Shown here one piece after another: positions 1-9,665 of a DNA stretch of 64,000 bases. Position 1 is the stretch's first letter. Each line of letters opens with the position of its first letter. The DNA is from Pedobacter alluvionis (GTDB lineage Bacteria > Bacteroidota > Bacteroidia > Sphingobacteriales > Sphingobacteriaceae): NCBI RefSeq assembly GCF_003664035.1, contig NZ_RCCK01000010.1:930001-994000 (forward strand), in the 5' to 3' direction. A program made the position numbers and the translations under genes. The notes under the pieces are model-generated. The model was not told the origin of the DNA. It did not search any database and saw only the letters and a program-made list of their open reading frames with translations.

Positions 1-2177
1 GAGATAACGGTAAGATTTCAGGAACTTTTGAAGGCTCAACTACTGCTTTCGGTCCGGTAATTAAACAAAGTTTGCCCGAACTTAAGTACATGGCGAGGAT
101 GGACTATGGGGGCAAGAATTTAATAGCGAACGGACAAAATGCCTTTAAGCGTCAATCTAAATTCGCCGAGCCTGATATCTTAAAAATGTACGATTATGAA
201 TTTATTTACGGCAATGCCAATACAGCTTTAAGTAATCCAAATTCTGTTATTTTAACTGAATCTACTGCTAAAGTACTGTTTGGAACTACTGATGTGTTGA
301 ATAAATCGGTGCGTTTTAAAGATCACTTCGATTTGAATATTACCGGAGTAATTAAAGACCAAGCCGACAACAGCTCAAACAAATTTGATTATTTAATGCC
401 CTGGGCTTTTTATGAAACAATTGATCAAGGCGCTAAAGATCTCAACTGGAGAAATTATAGTTATGTGACGCTTGTGATGTTAAAAAATGGCGCAAATTTA
501 GATTTGGTTAATCAAAAAATAATTCAGATAGAGAGAAAAAACAACATCGACAACCAGCAAACTCAAGTATTGTTTCCGTTGGCAAGCTTACATTTATATG
601 GCAAGTTTGAGGGTGGCAAAAGTACTGGCGGTGCGATAGAGCAGATTTATCTGTTTGTTGCACTTGCTTTCGGCATCTTGTTGATCGCCTGTATCAATTT
701 TATGAACATGGCTACAGCCAAATCAGAAAAACGAGCAAAAGAGGTTGGCATAAAAAAGACCATTGGTGCCAATAGAAGTTCGCTGATTCTACAGTTCTTA
801 ACCGAATCGATGATGCTGACATTTATTGCAGTGGTTTTCGCTGTTGCTATCCTCGAAATATTTTTGCCAACCTTTAACAATTTGCTGAATATAAAACTGG
901 ATATATCCTATTTCAATGGCAGCAGTTGGATCGGTATTTTAGGAATTGTTATCGCAACAGGTTTATTTTCAGGTAGCTATCCGGCATTTTATTTGTCGTC
1001 TTTCAATCCGATCCAAACGTTAAAAAGAAAAATTAAATCAAAGGGTTTCTTTACTGTTAGTTTGCGGCAGGTATTGGTGGTAGGACAGTTCTGTTTTGCC
1101 ATTATCCTGATTATTTCCACGTTGGTGATTTACAAACAGATCCAGTATATTAAAAACAGACCTGTAGGTTTTGATGTGAACACCCTGGTAGAAATGCCAC
1201 AGGATGGCGAACTGAAAACAAAATATGAGCTGCTGCGGTCGGGTTTGTTAAAATCAGGTGCGGTTACTTCGATGTTCCAATCATCAGTTAGCCTATCTCA
1301 TCATGGTCGCAACTTTTCAGGTATCGAATGGGAAGGAATGTTAAAAGCGACAAATAACCAATTGTTTAACCAGGTAATTACCACTTACGATTTTATCAAA
1401 ACAAATGGCATCAAATTAACTAAGGGAAGAGATTTTTCGGAAAAATTCGCTTCAGATACAAGTGCTGTAATGGTAAGTGCTTCGGCAGTAAAAATTTTTG
1501 ACTATAAAAATCCGGTAGGCAAAACAATTACCATTTTTGGCGATAAATTTAACATCATAGGTGTTTTCGACGATTATGTTTGGGATTCGCCTTATAAATC
1601 GAATAACCCGATGGTGGTGTTTTTTGACAAGAAACAAACGGGAAACATTACGATGCGTCTAAATGAAAATAACAGCCTTCAAAGTAATATTGAAACCATC
1701 AGCAGGATTACAAAAGCTTTAAATCCGGCTTATCCATTAGAGATTAATTTTTTAAATAACGTTTATGCTGAAAAATACAATGCCGAAAAAACTTTGGGCA
1801 TTCTTTCTAACCTTTTCGGCGGACTGGCCATTTTTGTTTCCTGTTTAGGCCTTTTTGGTCTCGTAGCTTATAGTGCTGAGCAAAGAACAAAAGAATTTGG
1901 GGTACGCAAGGTGTTGGGCGCCTCTTTACTTAATTTAATGCAATTGCTGTCGTTCTCTTTTGTAAAGATGATTGTGGTGTCCATCATTATCGCGATCCCT
2001 TTAAGTTACTTTTTAATGAATAAATGGCTGATGAAATTCGAATTTCACACCGAAATATCCTGGTGGATTATGCCGATAGCCGGGTTTGGTACTTTACTAA
2101 TGGCATTGATTACGGTAAGTTTTCAGGCTTATAAAACTGCAAGAGCAAACCCTGTTGACGCACTTAAATACGAGTAA
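1..2177 (+). CDS. ABC transporter permease, FtsX/MacB type (5' end cut by window)
   Basis: Inner-membrane permease of the MacB/FtsX mechanotransmission type. The reading frame is open from base 3, so the gene starts before the window; the full-length paralogs next to it suggest roughly 65 residues are missing (first membrane helix and start of the first periplasmic domain). Visible parts are the rest of periplasmic domain 1, a three-helix FtsX domain with the sequence ACINFMNMATAKSEKRAKEVG, a single helix near base 1080, periplasmic domain 2, and a second three-helix FtsX domain ending in the paralog-wide tail NPVDALKYE. It is the first visible member of a five-permease array. The substrate cannot be read from sequence. 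Confidence 0.93.
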   Translation, partial: DNGKISGTFEGSTTAFGPVIKQSLPELKYMARMDYGGKNLIANGQNAFKRQSKFAEPDILKMYDYEFIYGNANTALSNPNSVILTESTAKVLFGTTDVLNKSVRFKDHFDLNITGVIKDQADNSSNKFDYLMPWAFYETIDQGAKDLNWRNYSYVTLVMLKNGANLDLVNQKIIQIERKNNIDNQQTQVLFPLASLHLYGKFEGGKSTGGAIEQIYLFVALAFGILLIACINFMNMATAKSEKRAKEVGIKKTIGANRSSLILQFLTESMMLTFIAVVFAVAILEIFLPTFNNLLNIKLDISYFNGSSWIGILGIVIATGLFSGSYPAFYLSSFNPIQTLKRKIKSKGFFTVSLRQVLVVGQFCFAIILIISTLVIYKQIQYIKNRPVGFDVNTLVEMPQDGELKTKYELLRSGLLKSGAVTSMFQSSVSLSHHGRNFSGIEWEGMLKATNNQLFNQVITTYDFIKTNGIKLTKGRDFSEKFASDTSAVMVSASAVKIFDYKNPVGKTITIFGDKFNIIGVFDDYVWDSPYKSNNPMVVFFDKKQTGNITMRLNENNSLQSNIETISRITKALNPAYPLEINFLNNVYAEKYNAEKTLGILSNLFGGLAIFVSCLGLFGLVAYSAEQRTKEFGVRKVLGASLLNLMQLLSFSFVKMIVVSIIIAIPLSYFLMNKWLMKFEFHTEISWWIMPIAGFGTLLMALITVSFQAYKTARANPVDALKYE

Positions 2178-2246
2178 TCCAGTTGGCAGTTTTCAGTTAA
2201 CAATTTAACAATTAACCAGTTTAACAATTTATACAGTTAACCTATC

Positions 2247-4628
2247 ATGTTTAGACTCAACTTAAAAATAGCCCTGCGTAACCTTTGGAAGAACAAAGGC
2301 TTTACTTTGATCAATGTTGGTGGATTGGCAATCGGCATGGCTTGTTGTTTGATGCTACTTTTGTACGTTAACTACGAATGGAGCTTCGATAAGCAATATA
2401 AAAATGCTGATAAGGTATATATTGCTGCATTAAATTTAAAGTTTAACGGCAAACTGGCTACTACCATGGCGGTTCCAAATAAACTAGCCAAAGCCGGCGC
2501 TTCAGAACTGCCGGGCATTAAAAGTGCAGCCCGCATGTCGATGAATAACGGAGAGAAGTTGTTCAGCCGAAATCAACATAATTTTAAACTTTCAGGGATG
2601 AATGTTGATCCCGATTTTTTAAAGATCCTCGATCACAAATTCATCTATGGAGATCCAAATACGGCTTTAAACGAACCGAATAACGTATTGATCAGCCAAT
2701 CTACAGCTAAAAAACTATTTGGCGGGGAGAACCCGATCGGACAAAGCATTAAATATGATAACAGGATCAGTTTAAAAGTGACGGCCGTTATAGAAGACCT
2801 TCCCAAAAACCAGAGTATGCAATACGATGTGTTGCAACCATGGGCTTTTTTTGAACAGGAAAATCCTTCTGAAAAAGAAAATGCATGGGGCACCATTACC
2901 TGTTTAACTTTATTTCAGCTTAAAGATAATGCTTCTTTAGAGGCTACAAATGCGGCTCTAAAACATTTTATTATAGATAAAGAACCTGATTTAAAAGAAA
3001 TGACTTATGAACCTTTTCTTTTTCCTTTGAGCAAACTTCACCTGTATGATGATTTTGATAATGGAAAAGTGGTTGGGGGTAAAATCGATCAGTTAAGGTT
3101 ATTCGTTTTTCTGGCTATATGCGTGCTGTTTATCGCCTGCATCAATTATATGAACCTTTCTACAGCCAAATCTGAAAAACGGGCAAGAGAAGTAGGGGTG
3201 CGAAAAGCTTTAGGATCTACACGCAACACCATTATGGGGCAGTTTATGGTAGAATCATTCTTATTGTCGTTTTTAGCCATGTTGATCGCTTTCACGCTAC
3301 TCGAGGTTTCATTGCCTTATTTTAACAACCTGCTCGATATTTCAATCAAAATTAATTATGGTGCAACCGGCTTTTGGGCGGTATTGCTTGCTATGATTTT
3401 GATTACCGGTCTGCTTGCCGGCAGTTATCCTGCATTTTACCTCTCCTCTTTTATCCCTGTAAAAGTACTTAAGGGATTTAAAGGCTCAACAGGTTCATTA
3501 TCCATCCGTAAAATCCTGGTGGTGGTACAGTTTAGTCTTTCCATCTGCATGATTATTTCGGCAATTGTAATTTATAGCCAGATCCAGCACCTTAAAAATA
3601 AGCCTTTAGGTTTTGATGAAACGGCGTTAGCACAGATCGACCTGGAAGGGGAATGGACAAAACCCGAAAAACTCAAAACCTTTAAAAATGAGCTGGAAAG
3701 GGAAGGGGCTATTGTTGCCGGAACGGAATATGCTAACTCTTTTACCAATAGCGGTTCAATTACTGGCGATATTCAATGGCCCGGCAAACCTAAAAATGAT
3801 GTCTCTATTATTAATTATAGAAGTACAGGTTTCGATTTTGCCAAAACAACTGGTGTAAAGATTCTTGCAGGGAGAGATTTTGATTCTAAATTTTCAGCTG
3901 ATACGGCTACATCTCTGCTCCTCAATCAAAGTGCTGTTAAAATAATGGGGTTAAAAAATCCTGTGGGTACTGTTATCCATTGGGGCGATAACCCACCGCT
4001 TAAAGTGGTAGGAGTGGTGCAAGATTATTCTAACGAATCGCTTGCTTCTAAAATACAGCCTACAGTTTATTATTACAATGTTAAAACGAGTCGGGTTTTG
4101 CTACTTAAGCTCAATCCGAAACAATCGCTTTCAACTTCTATCGGAAAAATTAAATCGATAAGTCAGAATTTAAACCCAGCTTACCCTATAGAGGTGAAAA
4201 TGGTTAGCCAGAGCATGGCCGAAAAACTTAGGAGCGAAAGGTTACTTAGTGTCCTTTCGAACATTTTTGGAGGATTTGCCATTTTTATCTCCTGCTTAGG
4301 TTTATTGGGTTTAGCACTTTACACCGCTGAACAGCGCAGCAAGGAAATCAGTATCCGTAAAGTATTGGGCGCCAATCTTTCTGATATCCTGGTTCTTTTG
4401 AACAAAGATTTTATGAAACTGGTAATCATTTCCAATGTGATCGCTATCCCGGTAGCCTATATTCTTGTTGCCAAATGGCTGGAAAAATATGATTATAAAA
4501 TTACGATTAATCCATGGCCTTTTTTGCTTGCCCTTTTAACCTCTGTAATTATTGCCATTTTAACAGTAAGCCTGCAAACCTTTAAAGTGGCCAAAGCAAA
4601 TGCTGTTGATGCACTTAAATATGAATAA
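2247..4628 (+). CDS. ABC transporter permease, FtsX/MacB type
   Basis: Full-length 793-residue permease. It begins MFRLNLKIALRNLWKNKG, a cytoplasmic lead-in shared by the paralogs. Order: helix 1 (about 20-42), MacB-type periplasmic domain (about 45-280), three helices (about 285-400), a fourth segment near 425-447, second periplasmic domain (about 450-665), and three C-terminal helices (about 670-778), then NAVDALKYE. This doubled 4+4 helix plan is the usual Bacteroidota form of these permeases. The 69-bp spacer upstream is made of repeated AACAATTTAA-like words and shows no clear promoter, so cotranscription with its neighbours is likely. Which permeases pair with each other is unknown. Confidence 0.95.
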   Translation: MFRLNLKIALRNLWKNKGFTLINVGGLAIGMACCLMLLLYVNYEWSFDKQYKNADKVYIAALNLKFNGKLATTMAVPNKLAKAGASELPGIKSAARMSMNNGEKLFSRNQHNFKLSGMNVDPDFLKILDHKFIYGDPNTALNEPNNVLISQSTAKKLFGGENPIGQSIKYDNRISLKVTAVIEDLPKNQSMQYDVLQPWAFFEQENPSEKENAWGTITCLTLFQLKDNASLEATNAALKHFIIDKEPDLKEMTYEPFLFPLSKLHLYDDFDNGKVVGGKIDQLRLFVFLAICVLFIACINYMNLSTAKSEKRAREVGVRKALGSTRNTIMGQFMVESFLLSFLAMLIAFTLLEVSLPYFNNLLDISIKINYGATGFWAVLLAMILITGLLAGSYPAFYLSSFIPVKVLKGFKGSTGSLSIRKILVVVQFSLSICMIISAIVIYSQIQHLKNKPLGFDETALAQIDLEGEWTKPEKLKTFKNELEREGAIVAGTEYANSFTNSGSITGDIQWPGKPKNDVSIINYRSTGFDFAKTTGVKILAGRDFDSKFSADTATSLLLNQSAVKIMGLKNPVGTVIHWGDNPPLKVVGVVQDYSNESLASKIQPTVYYYNVKTSRVLLLKLNPKQSLSTSIGKIKSISQNLNPAYPIEVKMVSQSMAEKLRSERLLSVLSNIFGGFAIFISCLGLLGLALYTAEQRSKEISIRKVLGANLSDILVLLNKDFMKLVIISNVIAIPVAYILVAKWLEKYDYKITINPWPFLLALLTSVIIAILTVSLQTFKVAKANAVDALKYE

Positions 4629-4701
4629 AAGCTGAAAGCTAAAAGACTAAAGCGAATTGCTAGAGTCTTGATACCCGATACTAAATACTTGATACTAAAA
4701 T

Positions 4702-7077
4702 ATGTTCAAATTAAACTTAAAAATCGCATTGCGAAACCTTTGGAGAAATAGAGGTATTACTTCAATTAATGTTGGTGGTTTAGCCATTGCTTTGGCTGCT
4801 TTTATTTTAGTTGTGCTTTATTTTACTTACGAAACCAGCTTTGATAAAACCAATCCAAATTACAACAATATTTATGTAGTTGGACGGATTGAGCCTGATT
4901 TTAAAACGAATTACACTTCGCCGCCATTAGCCAAAGCCATTAAACAGAACTTCCCTGAAGTAGAAAATGCCGGGATTACCAAACGCGGTTTTTTCGAATT
5001 CACCATGAAGAATGGTAACAATACATTGTTTGCCAAAAACTTTATGCAAGCTGATTTCAATGCAGCTAAAATTCTCGATTTGAAACCTACAGGTGGATTA
5101 GAAAAACCTGCAGGTGTGGCTGACAGACTTTCTTATCTGAGTGAGGAAAACATGAAAGTGCTTTTTCCAAATAAAACAGATAACAAGCCTGAAATGGTAG
5201 GAATGGGACCAAGCAATTCGGGCATTACCAGTAAAATCAATGGTTCAATTGCAAATAATTTACATTCAAATATTACTTTCGACGGCATTTCAATCGGTAA
5301 TGAAATAGGACAGGGAGAGAATTATGGATATAACAATTACACGACCTATATTCAGGTAAAACCTGGAACTGACGTCGCAAATCTGGAACAAAAAATTACA
5401 GACTTATACCGGAAAGAATTATTAAAAGGCGAAACTGACCAAAAAACAATAGAAGAAATAAAGGGTGTTTCAACATTTTTAGACCCGCTTGCAAACTTGC
5501 ACCTCAGGCCAAAGGCCGGTAATGATGCGCCTTATAAAATACTAATTGCCCTTTTTGTACTTGGAATTCTGATCCTGGTCATTGCCTGTATAAATTTCAC
5601 CAATCTAAGCATTGCTCAGGCCACAAAAAGGGCCAAAGAAGTCGGCGTAAAAAAAGTAATGGGTGCTTATCGTTTCCAGCTTACCACACAATTTCTTACC
5701 GAAATATTTATTCAATGTTTTGTTGCTACAATTCTTGCCTTAACAATAGCAGAATTAGCCCTGCCATATTTCAACAACCTTTTCCAGGTTAATTTATCCA
5801 TCTGGAATATTGAAAATAACCTATTCTGGCAATTGCCTTTAATTTTATGCCTGATTACATTTGTCGCAGGCACTTATCCAGCCTTAGTATTGTCCGGTTT
5901 CAAACCTGCTTTAGTACTAAAAGGTAATTTTTCTACCAGTAAACAAAGCTCATGGCTGCGAAATGGCCTATTGATTTTTCAGTTTAGCATTGCGGTGATT
6001 TTTATAATCGGTTTGTTCATCATCAACGCACAATTGAAATATATGCGGACTCAGGATCTGGGTTTTACAGCAAATCAGGTTGTTTACATTAAAAACATAA
6101 GTCTTTTCCATAAACCTGAAAAATTTGCTCCGGTTAGAGATAAAATCTTAAAAATCCAGGGAATAAAATCAGTAACTGTAGCTACTGGTGTTCCTGATGG
6201 TAGCGAAAATGGAGGTAACGGTTATACAGTAAATGGTGTGCAGAAAAGCATTGATTTTGTCGATGTGGATTTTGATTACTTTGAAACACTTGATATTAAA
6301 TTAAAAGAGGGGCGGTTTTTCTCAAAGTCATTCAGTACCGATACTACGAATTCTGTTGTGATAAATGAAAGTGCTGTTGCGAAATACGGAATTAAAAATC
6401 CAGTCGGACAAACAATAAGAGGCTGTAATATAGATTATAAGATTGTAGGGGTAGCAAAAGATTTTAAAGCACAAGGATTTGAAAGTGCCGTTCAGCCTAC
6501 TATTTATGCAATTAAAAATCCTTGCGGAAATTCAAAAACGAAAATCATGGTTAAAATTGAGGAAAATAGAATGGCCGATGCTTTGGCTGCTTTGAAAGCA
6601 CAATGGCCACAAATAAATCCTCAGGACGGCGAAGATTTTCGATATGAATTTTTAGATGAACTTTACGGCAAACTTTTCAAAAAACAGGAACAGTTACAAT
6701 CGGTGTTTTTTGCAGCCGCATTGCTCACCATCTTCATTGCTATTTTAGGTTTGTTTGCCTTTGCAAAATACATCACCAACGGACGCATCAAAGAGATCGC
6801 AGTGCGAAAAATTTTGGGTGCAAGTGATATTCAAATTTTCAAATTAATTAATAGTTCATTTTTTATCATGGTACTCGTAGCTAACGTAATTTCCTGGCCG
6901 GTAGCTTATATCCTAACTAAAAAATGGCTCGAAACTTTTGCCTACCGGATTGATTTACCTGTGCTGCCCTTTGTTAGTAGCGCAACAATTACCATTTTAT
7001 TAGCTGTAATAACCGTAAGCATTCAGGCGAAAAAAGCGGTTAAAGCAAACCCTGTTGATGCGTTGAAATACGAATAA
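4702..7077 (+). CDS. ABC transporter permease, FtsX/MacB type
   Basis: 791-residue paralog with the same 1+3+1+3 helix plan. It is more diverged than its neighbours: the first periplasmic domain carries an extra stretch (about residues 150-215) without an equivalent in the preceding gene, and the last FtsX domain reads AKYITNGRIKEIAVRKILGA. The C-terminal tail NPVDALKYE is retained. It follows the previous permease after a 73-bp spacer made of GCTGAAAGC and GATACT words, which end just before the ATG. Function is inferred from family: ATP-driven mechanotransmission exporter or lipoprotein/peptide extrusion; substrate unknown. Confidence 0.95.
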   Translation: MFKLNLKIALRNLWRNRGITSINVGGLAIALAAFILVVLYFTYETSFDKTNPNYNNIYVVGRIEPDFKTNYTSPPLAKAIKQNFPEVENAGITKRGFFEFTMKNGNNTLFAKNFMQADFNAAKILDLKPTGGLEKPAGVADRLSYLSEENMKVLFPNKTDNKPEMVGMGPSNSGITSKINGSIANNLHSNITFDGISIGNEIGQGENYGYNNYTTYIQVKPGTDVANLEQKITDLYRKELLKGETDQKTIEEIKGVSTFLDPLANLHLRPKAGNDAPYKILIALFVLGILILVIACINFTNLSIAQATKRAKEVGVKKVMGAYRFQLTTQFLTEIFIQCFVATILALTIAELALPYFNNLFQVNLSIWNIENNLFWQLPLILCLITFVAGTYPALVLSGFKPALVLKGNFSTSKQSSWLRNGLLIFQFSIAVIFIIGLFIINAQLKYMRTQDLGFTANQVVYIKNISLFHKPEKFAPVRDKILKIQGIKSVTVATGVPDGSENGGNGYTVNGVQKSIDFVDVDFDYFETLDIKLKEGRFFSKSFSTDTTNSVVINESAVAKYGIKNPVGQTIRGCNIDYKIVGVAKDFKAQGFESAVQPTIYAIKNPCGNSKTKIMVKIEENRMADALAALKAQWPQINPQDGEDFRYEFLDELYGKLFKKQEQLQSVFFAAALLTIFIAILGLFAFAKYITNGRIKEIAVRKILGASDIQIFKLINSSFFIMVLVANVISWPVAYILTKKWLETFAYRIDLPVLPFVSSATITILLAVITVSIQAKKAVKANPVDALKYE

Positions 7078-7158
7078 TAGCTGAAAACTTAAAGATCAAA
7101 GACTGAGGTAACTTGCTGGTGTCTTGATACCTGATACTAAATACTTGATACTACGAAA

Positions 7159-9552
7159 ATGTTCAAACTTAACCTAAAAATTGCCTGGCGAAACCTCTGG
7201 AAAAACAAAGGTTATACGTTTATTAATGTTCTAGGCTTATCAATCGGGATGGCCAGTTGTATTTTGATCTTTATTTTTATCCGTTATCAAATGAGTTTTG
7301 ATGAGGGATTTAAAAATGAGAACAGGATCTTCAGAGTTGTTACCAACTGGAAATACAATTCTTATGAAGACTTTTCCGCAGGTGTTCCAATACCTTTTTC
7401 TGCCGCCGCCAGAAATGAGATCGCAGGATTTGAAAAAGTTGGAACCATTTTAAAAAGGGGTGGTGTTATCAGCGTAAAAGATGCAGCTGGTAAAGAGAAA
7501 CTTAAGTCACGAGAAGCTGTTTATTATACCCAGCCTGATTTTTTTGATGTTTTTAGTGATATAAAATGGATTTATAGTGCTCCGGAATTGGCATTGTCAA
7601 AACCAAATTCAGCTGTTTTATCAGAAAAATACGCGATTAAATTTTTTGGTAGCGTAAAAAGTGCTATCGGCAAAACCATAACTGTGGGAGATAAAACCAA
7701 TTTGCTGGTTGCCGGAATAATTGAAGACCAGCCACAAAACAGTAGTTTTCCGCTTGGTGTTATAATTAGCTACGAAACCTATGCCGGCAGATTTAACGAG
7801 AACTGGGACTCTGTAAATTCAAGCACTTCGAGTTATGTATTATTAAAAGATGGACTAACAGCCAAAGATGTTCAGGCATCATTAACCAGGTTTAATCAAA
7901 AATATTATCCGATTCAGAAAATAACGGGTAATCAAACAAATAAGCTTCAGCCATTAAGAGATATACATTTTAGTGAGAAATACGACAACTTTGCAGATTC
8001 ATCGATTAATAAAAGTGAACTCTATGGACTTGCTGTAATTGGCTTATTTCTCATCATCACAGCCTGTATAAATTTCATTAATTTAACCACGGCACAATCA
8101 GTTAACCGCTCAAAAGAAGTTGGCGTTCGTAAGGTGATGGGCAGTAAAAGAAAACAACTTGTAAGCCAGTTCCTGACAGAAACTTTCGCCGTGAGTCTGG
8201 TTGCCTTGCTCATCGCCTGTGTTATCACTGAACTGGCTATTCCGCCGATGCAGAATTTGTTTAAAGGCAGGATCGAATTCAGCCTGTTCGCTCATCCGGT
8301 AATATTCATTTTTATGGCCATTCTTGTTGCGTTTGTGAGTTTTCTGGCAGGTTTTTATCCGGCAATAATTATTTCGAAGTTTAATCCTGCGCTTGCCATC
8401 AAAAACAAAATTTCGCTCAATAACGGAGGTTTAAGTCTCCGGAAAATTCTGGTTGTGGTTCAGTTTTCAATAACCGTTATATTGATTATCGGAACTTTAG
8501 TAATCATTAGGCAAATGCAATATGTTCAGGAAAAATCCTTAGGATTTAATCCGAACGCTGTAGCGATGGTTGGCATACCGACTGATAGTTTAAGCAAAAT
8601 CAAATACAATACTTTTAAGGAAAGAATACTTAGAATTCCGGGGGTAAAAGAAATGAGTTTTTGTCAGTCGGCCCCATTATCAAGCAATATTAATTCCAGT
8701 GATTTTACCTATAACGGAATAAAAAATGAGGATTTTGAATTGAGAAACATGCGTGCCGATGAAAATTTCTTCAAAGTTTTTGATTTGAAATTGATAGCTG
8801 GAAAAATCTTTCGTAAGAGTGATACGGCGAATGCTTGTGTCGTAAACGAAACTTTTTTGAAGAAGATGCACATCCTTAATCCGCAGGATGCGATTGGAAA
8901 AGTGATTCGTGCGAGTGGAAACACCGTTCCAATATCTGGTGTGGTGAAAGATTTTAACGACCAGTCTTTAAAAGAACGTATTTCCGGATTAGCAATTTTT
9001 CCTGGTAATGATCAATATTGGAATGTTGCGATAAAAATGGATGCTGAAAAATTGGTTTCTTCAATGAAAGAAATTGAAGCGGTTTGGAAAGAAAGTTTTC
9101 CCAATGGGATTTTCGATTCGGGTTTTGTAAATGAAAGTATAAATAGCTATTATGAAAGTGAGCAAATCATGGGAACATTATTTAAGGTTTTCGCAGGCGT
9201 GATCATCTTCATTTCCTTCATTGGTTTATTTGGATTAATTTCTTTTGTCGCTACACAACGAACCAAAGAAGTTGCCATTAGAAAAGTATTAGGCGCATCA
9301 ACCATCGAATTGGTAAAAATGCTGAACGGTTCATTCCTGATTATGGTTTTTATCGCAAATCTTGCGGCATGGCCACTTGCATATTTATTCGTTTCAAAAT
9401 GGCTCTCGGGCTTTGTCTATCGGGTTGATATCAGTGTCTGGCCATTTGCTTTGGCAATGGTAATATCAATGGCAATAACACTGATAACAGTAAGCATCCG
9501 CTCATATAAAGCGGCTGTCGCCAATACAATTAATGCACTTAAATATGAATAA
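7159..9552 (+). CDS. ABC transporter permease, FtsX/MacB type
   Basis: 797-residue permease that begins MFKLNLKIAWRNLWKNKG and ends INALKYE. Helices lie near residues 20-42, 290-400 (three), 428-450, 675-700, 730-750 and 758-780, with two large periplasmic domains between them. The FtsX signature regions read ACINFINLTTAQSVNRSKEVG and ATQRTKEVAIRKVLGA. It resembles the preceding permease more than the first two. The ATG sits directly after the second copy of the GATACT-word spacer, which fixes the start. Its likely ATPase partner is encoded at the end of the array. Confidence 0.95.
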   Translation: MFKLNLKIAWRNLWKNKGYTFINVLGLSIGMASCILIFIFIRYQMSFDEGFKNENRIFRVVTNWKYNSYEDFSAGVPIPFSAAARNEIAGFEKVGTILKRGGVISVKDAAGKEKLKSREAVYYTQPDFFDVFSDIKWIYSAPELALSKPNSAVLSEKYAIKFFGSVKSAIGKTITVGDKTNLLVAGIIEDQPQNSSFPLGVIISYETYAGRFNENWDSVNSSTSSYVLLKDGLTAKDVQASLTRFNQKYYPIQKITGNQTNKLQPLRDIHFSEKYDNFADSSINKSELYGLAVIGLFLIITACINFINLTTAQSVNRSKEVGVRKVMGSKRKQLVSQFLTETFAVSLVALLIACVITELAIPPMQNLFKGRIEFSLFAHPVIFIFMAILVAFVSFLAGFYPAIIISKFNPALAIKNKISLNNGGLSLRKILVVVQFSITVILIIGTLVIIRQMQYVQEKSLGFNPNAVAMVGIPTDSLSKIKYNTFKERILRIPGVKEMSFCQSAPLSSNINSSDFTYNGIKNEDFELRNMRADENFFKVFDLKLIAGKIFRKSDTANACVVNETFLKKMHILNPQDAIGKVIRASGNTVPISGVVKDFNDQSLKERISGLAIFPGNDQYWNVAIKMDAEKLVSSMKEIEAVWKESFPNGIFDSGFVNESINSYYESEQIMGTLFKVFAGVIIFISFIGLFGLISFVATQRTKEVAIRKVLGASTIELVKMLNGSFLIMVFIANLAAWPLAYLFVSKWLSGFVYRVDISVWPFALAMVISMAITLITVSIRSYKAAVANTINALKYE

Positions 9553-9665
9553 AGCCGAAAGCTAAAAGACCAAAGCTGAAAGACTAAAGCGAGAACCAGT
9601 CTTGATACTCGATACTAAATACTTGATACTGAATTACCTGATACTAAATACTTGATACTACGAAA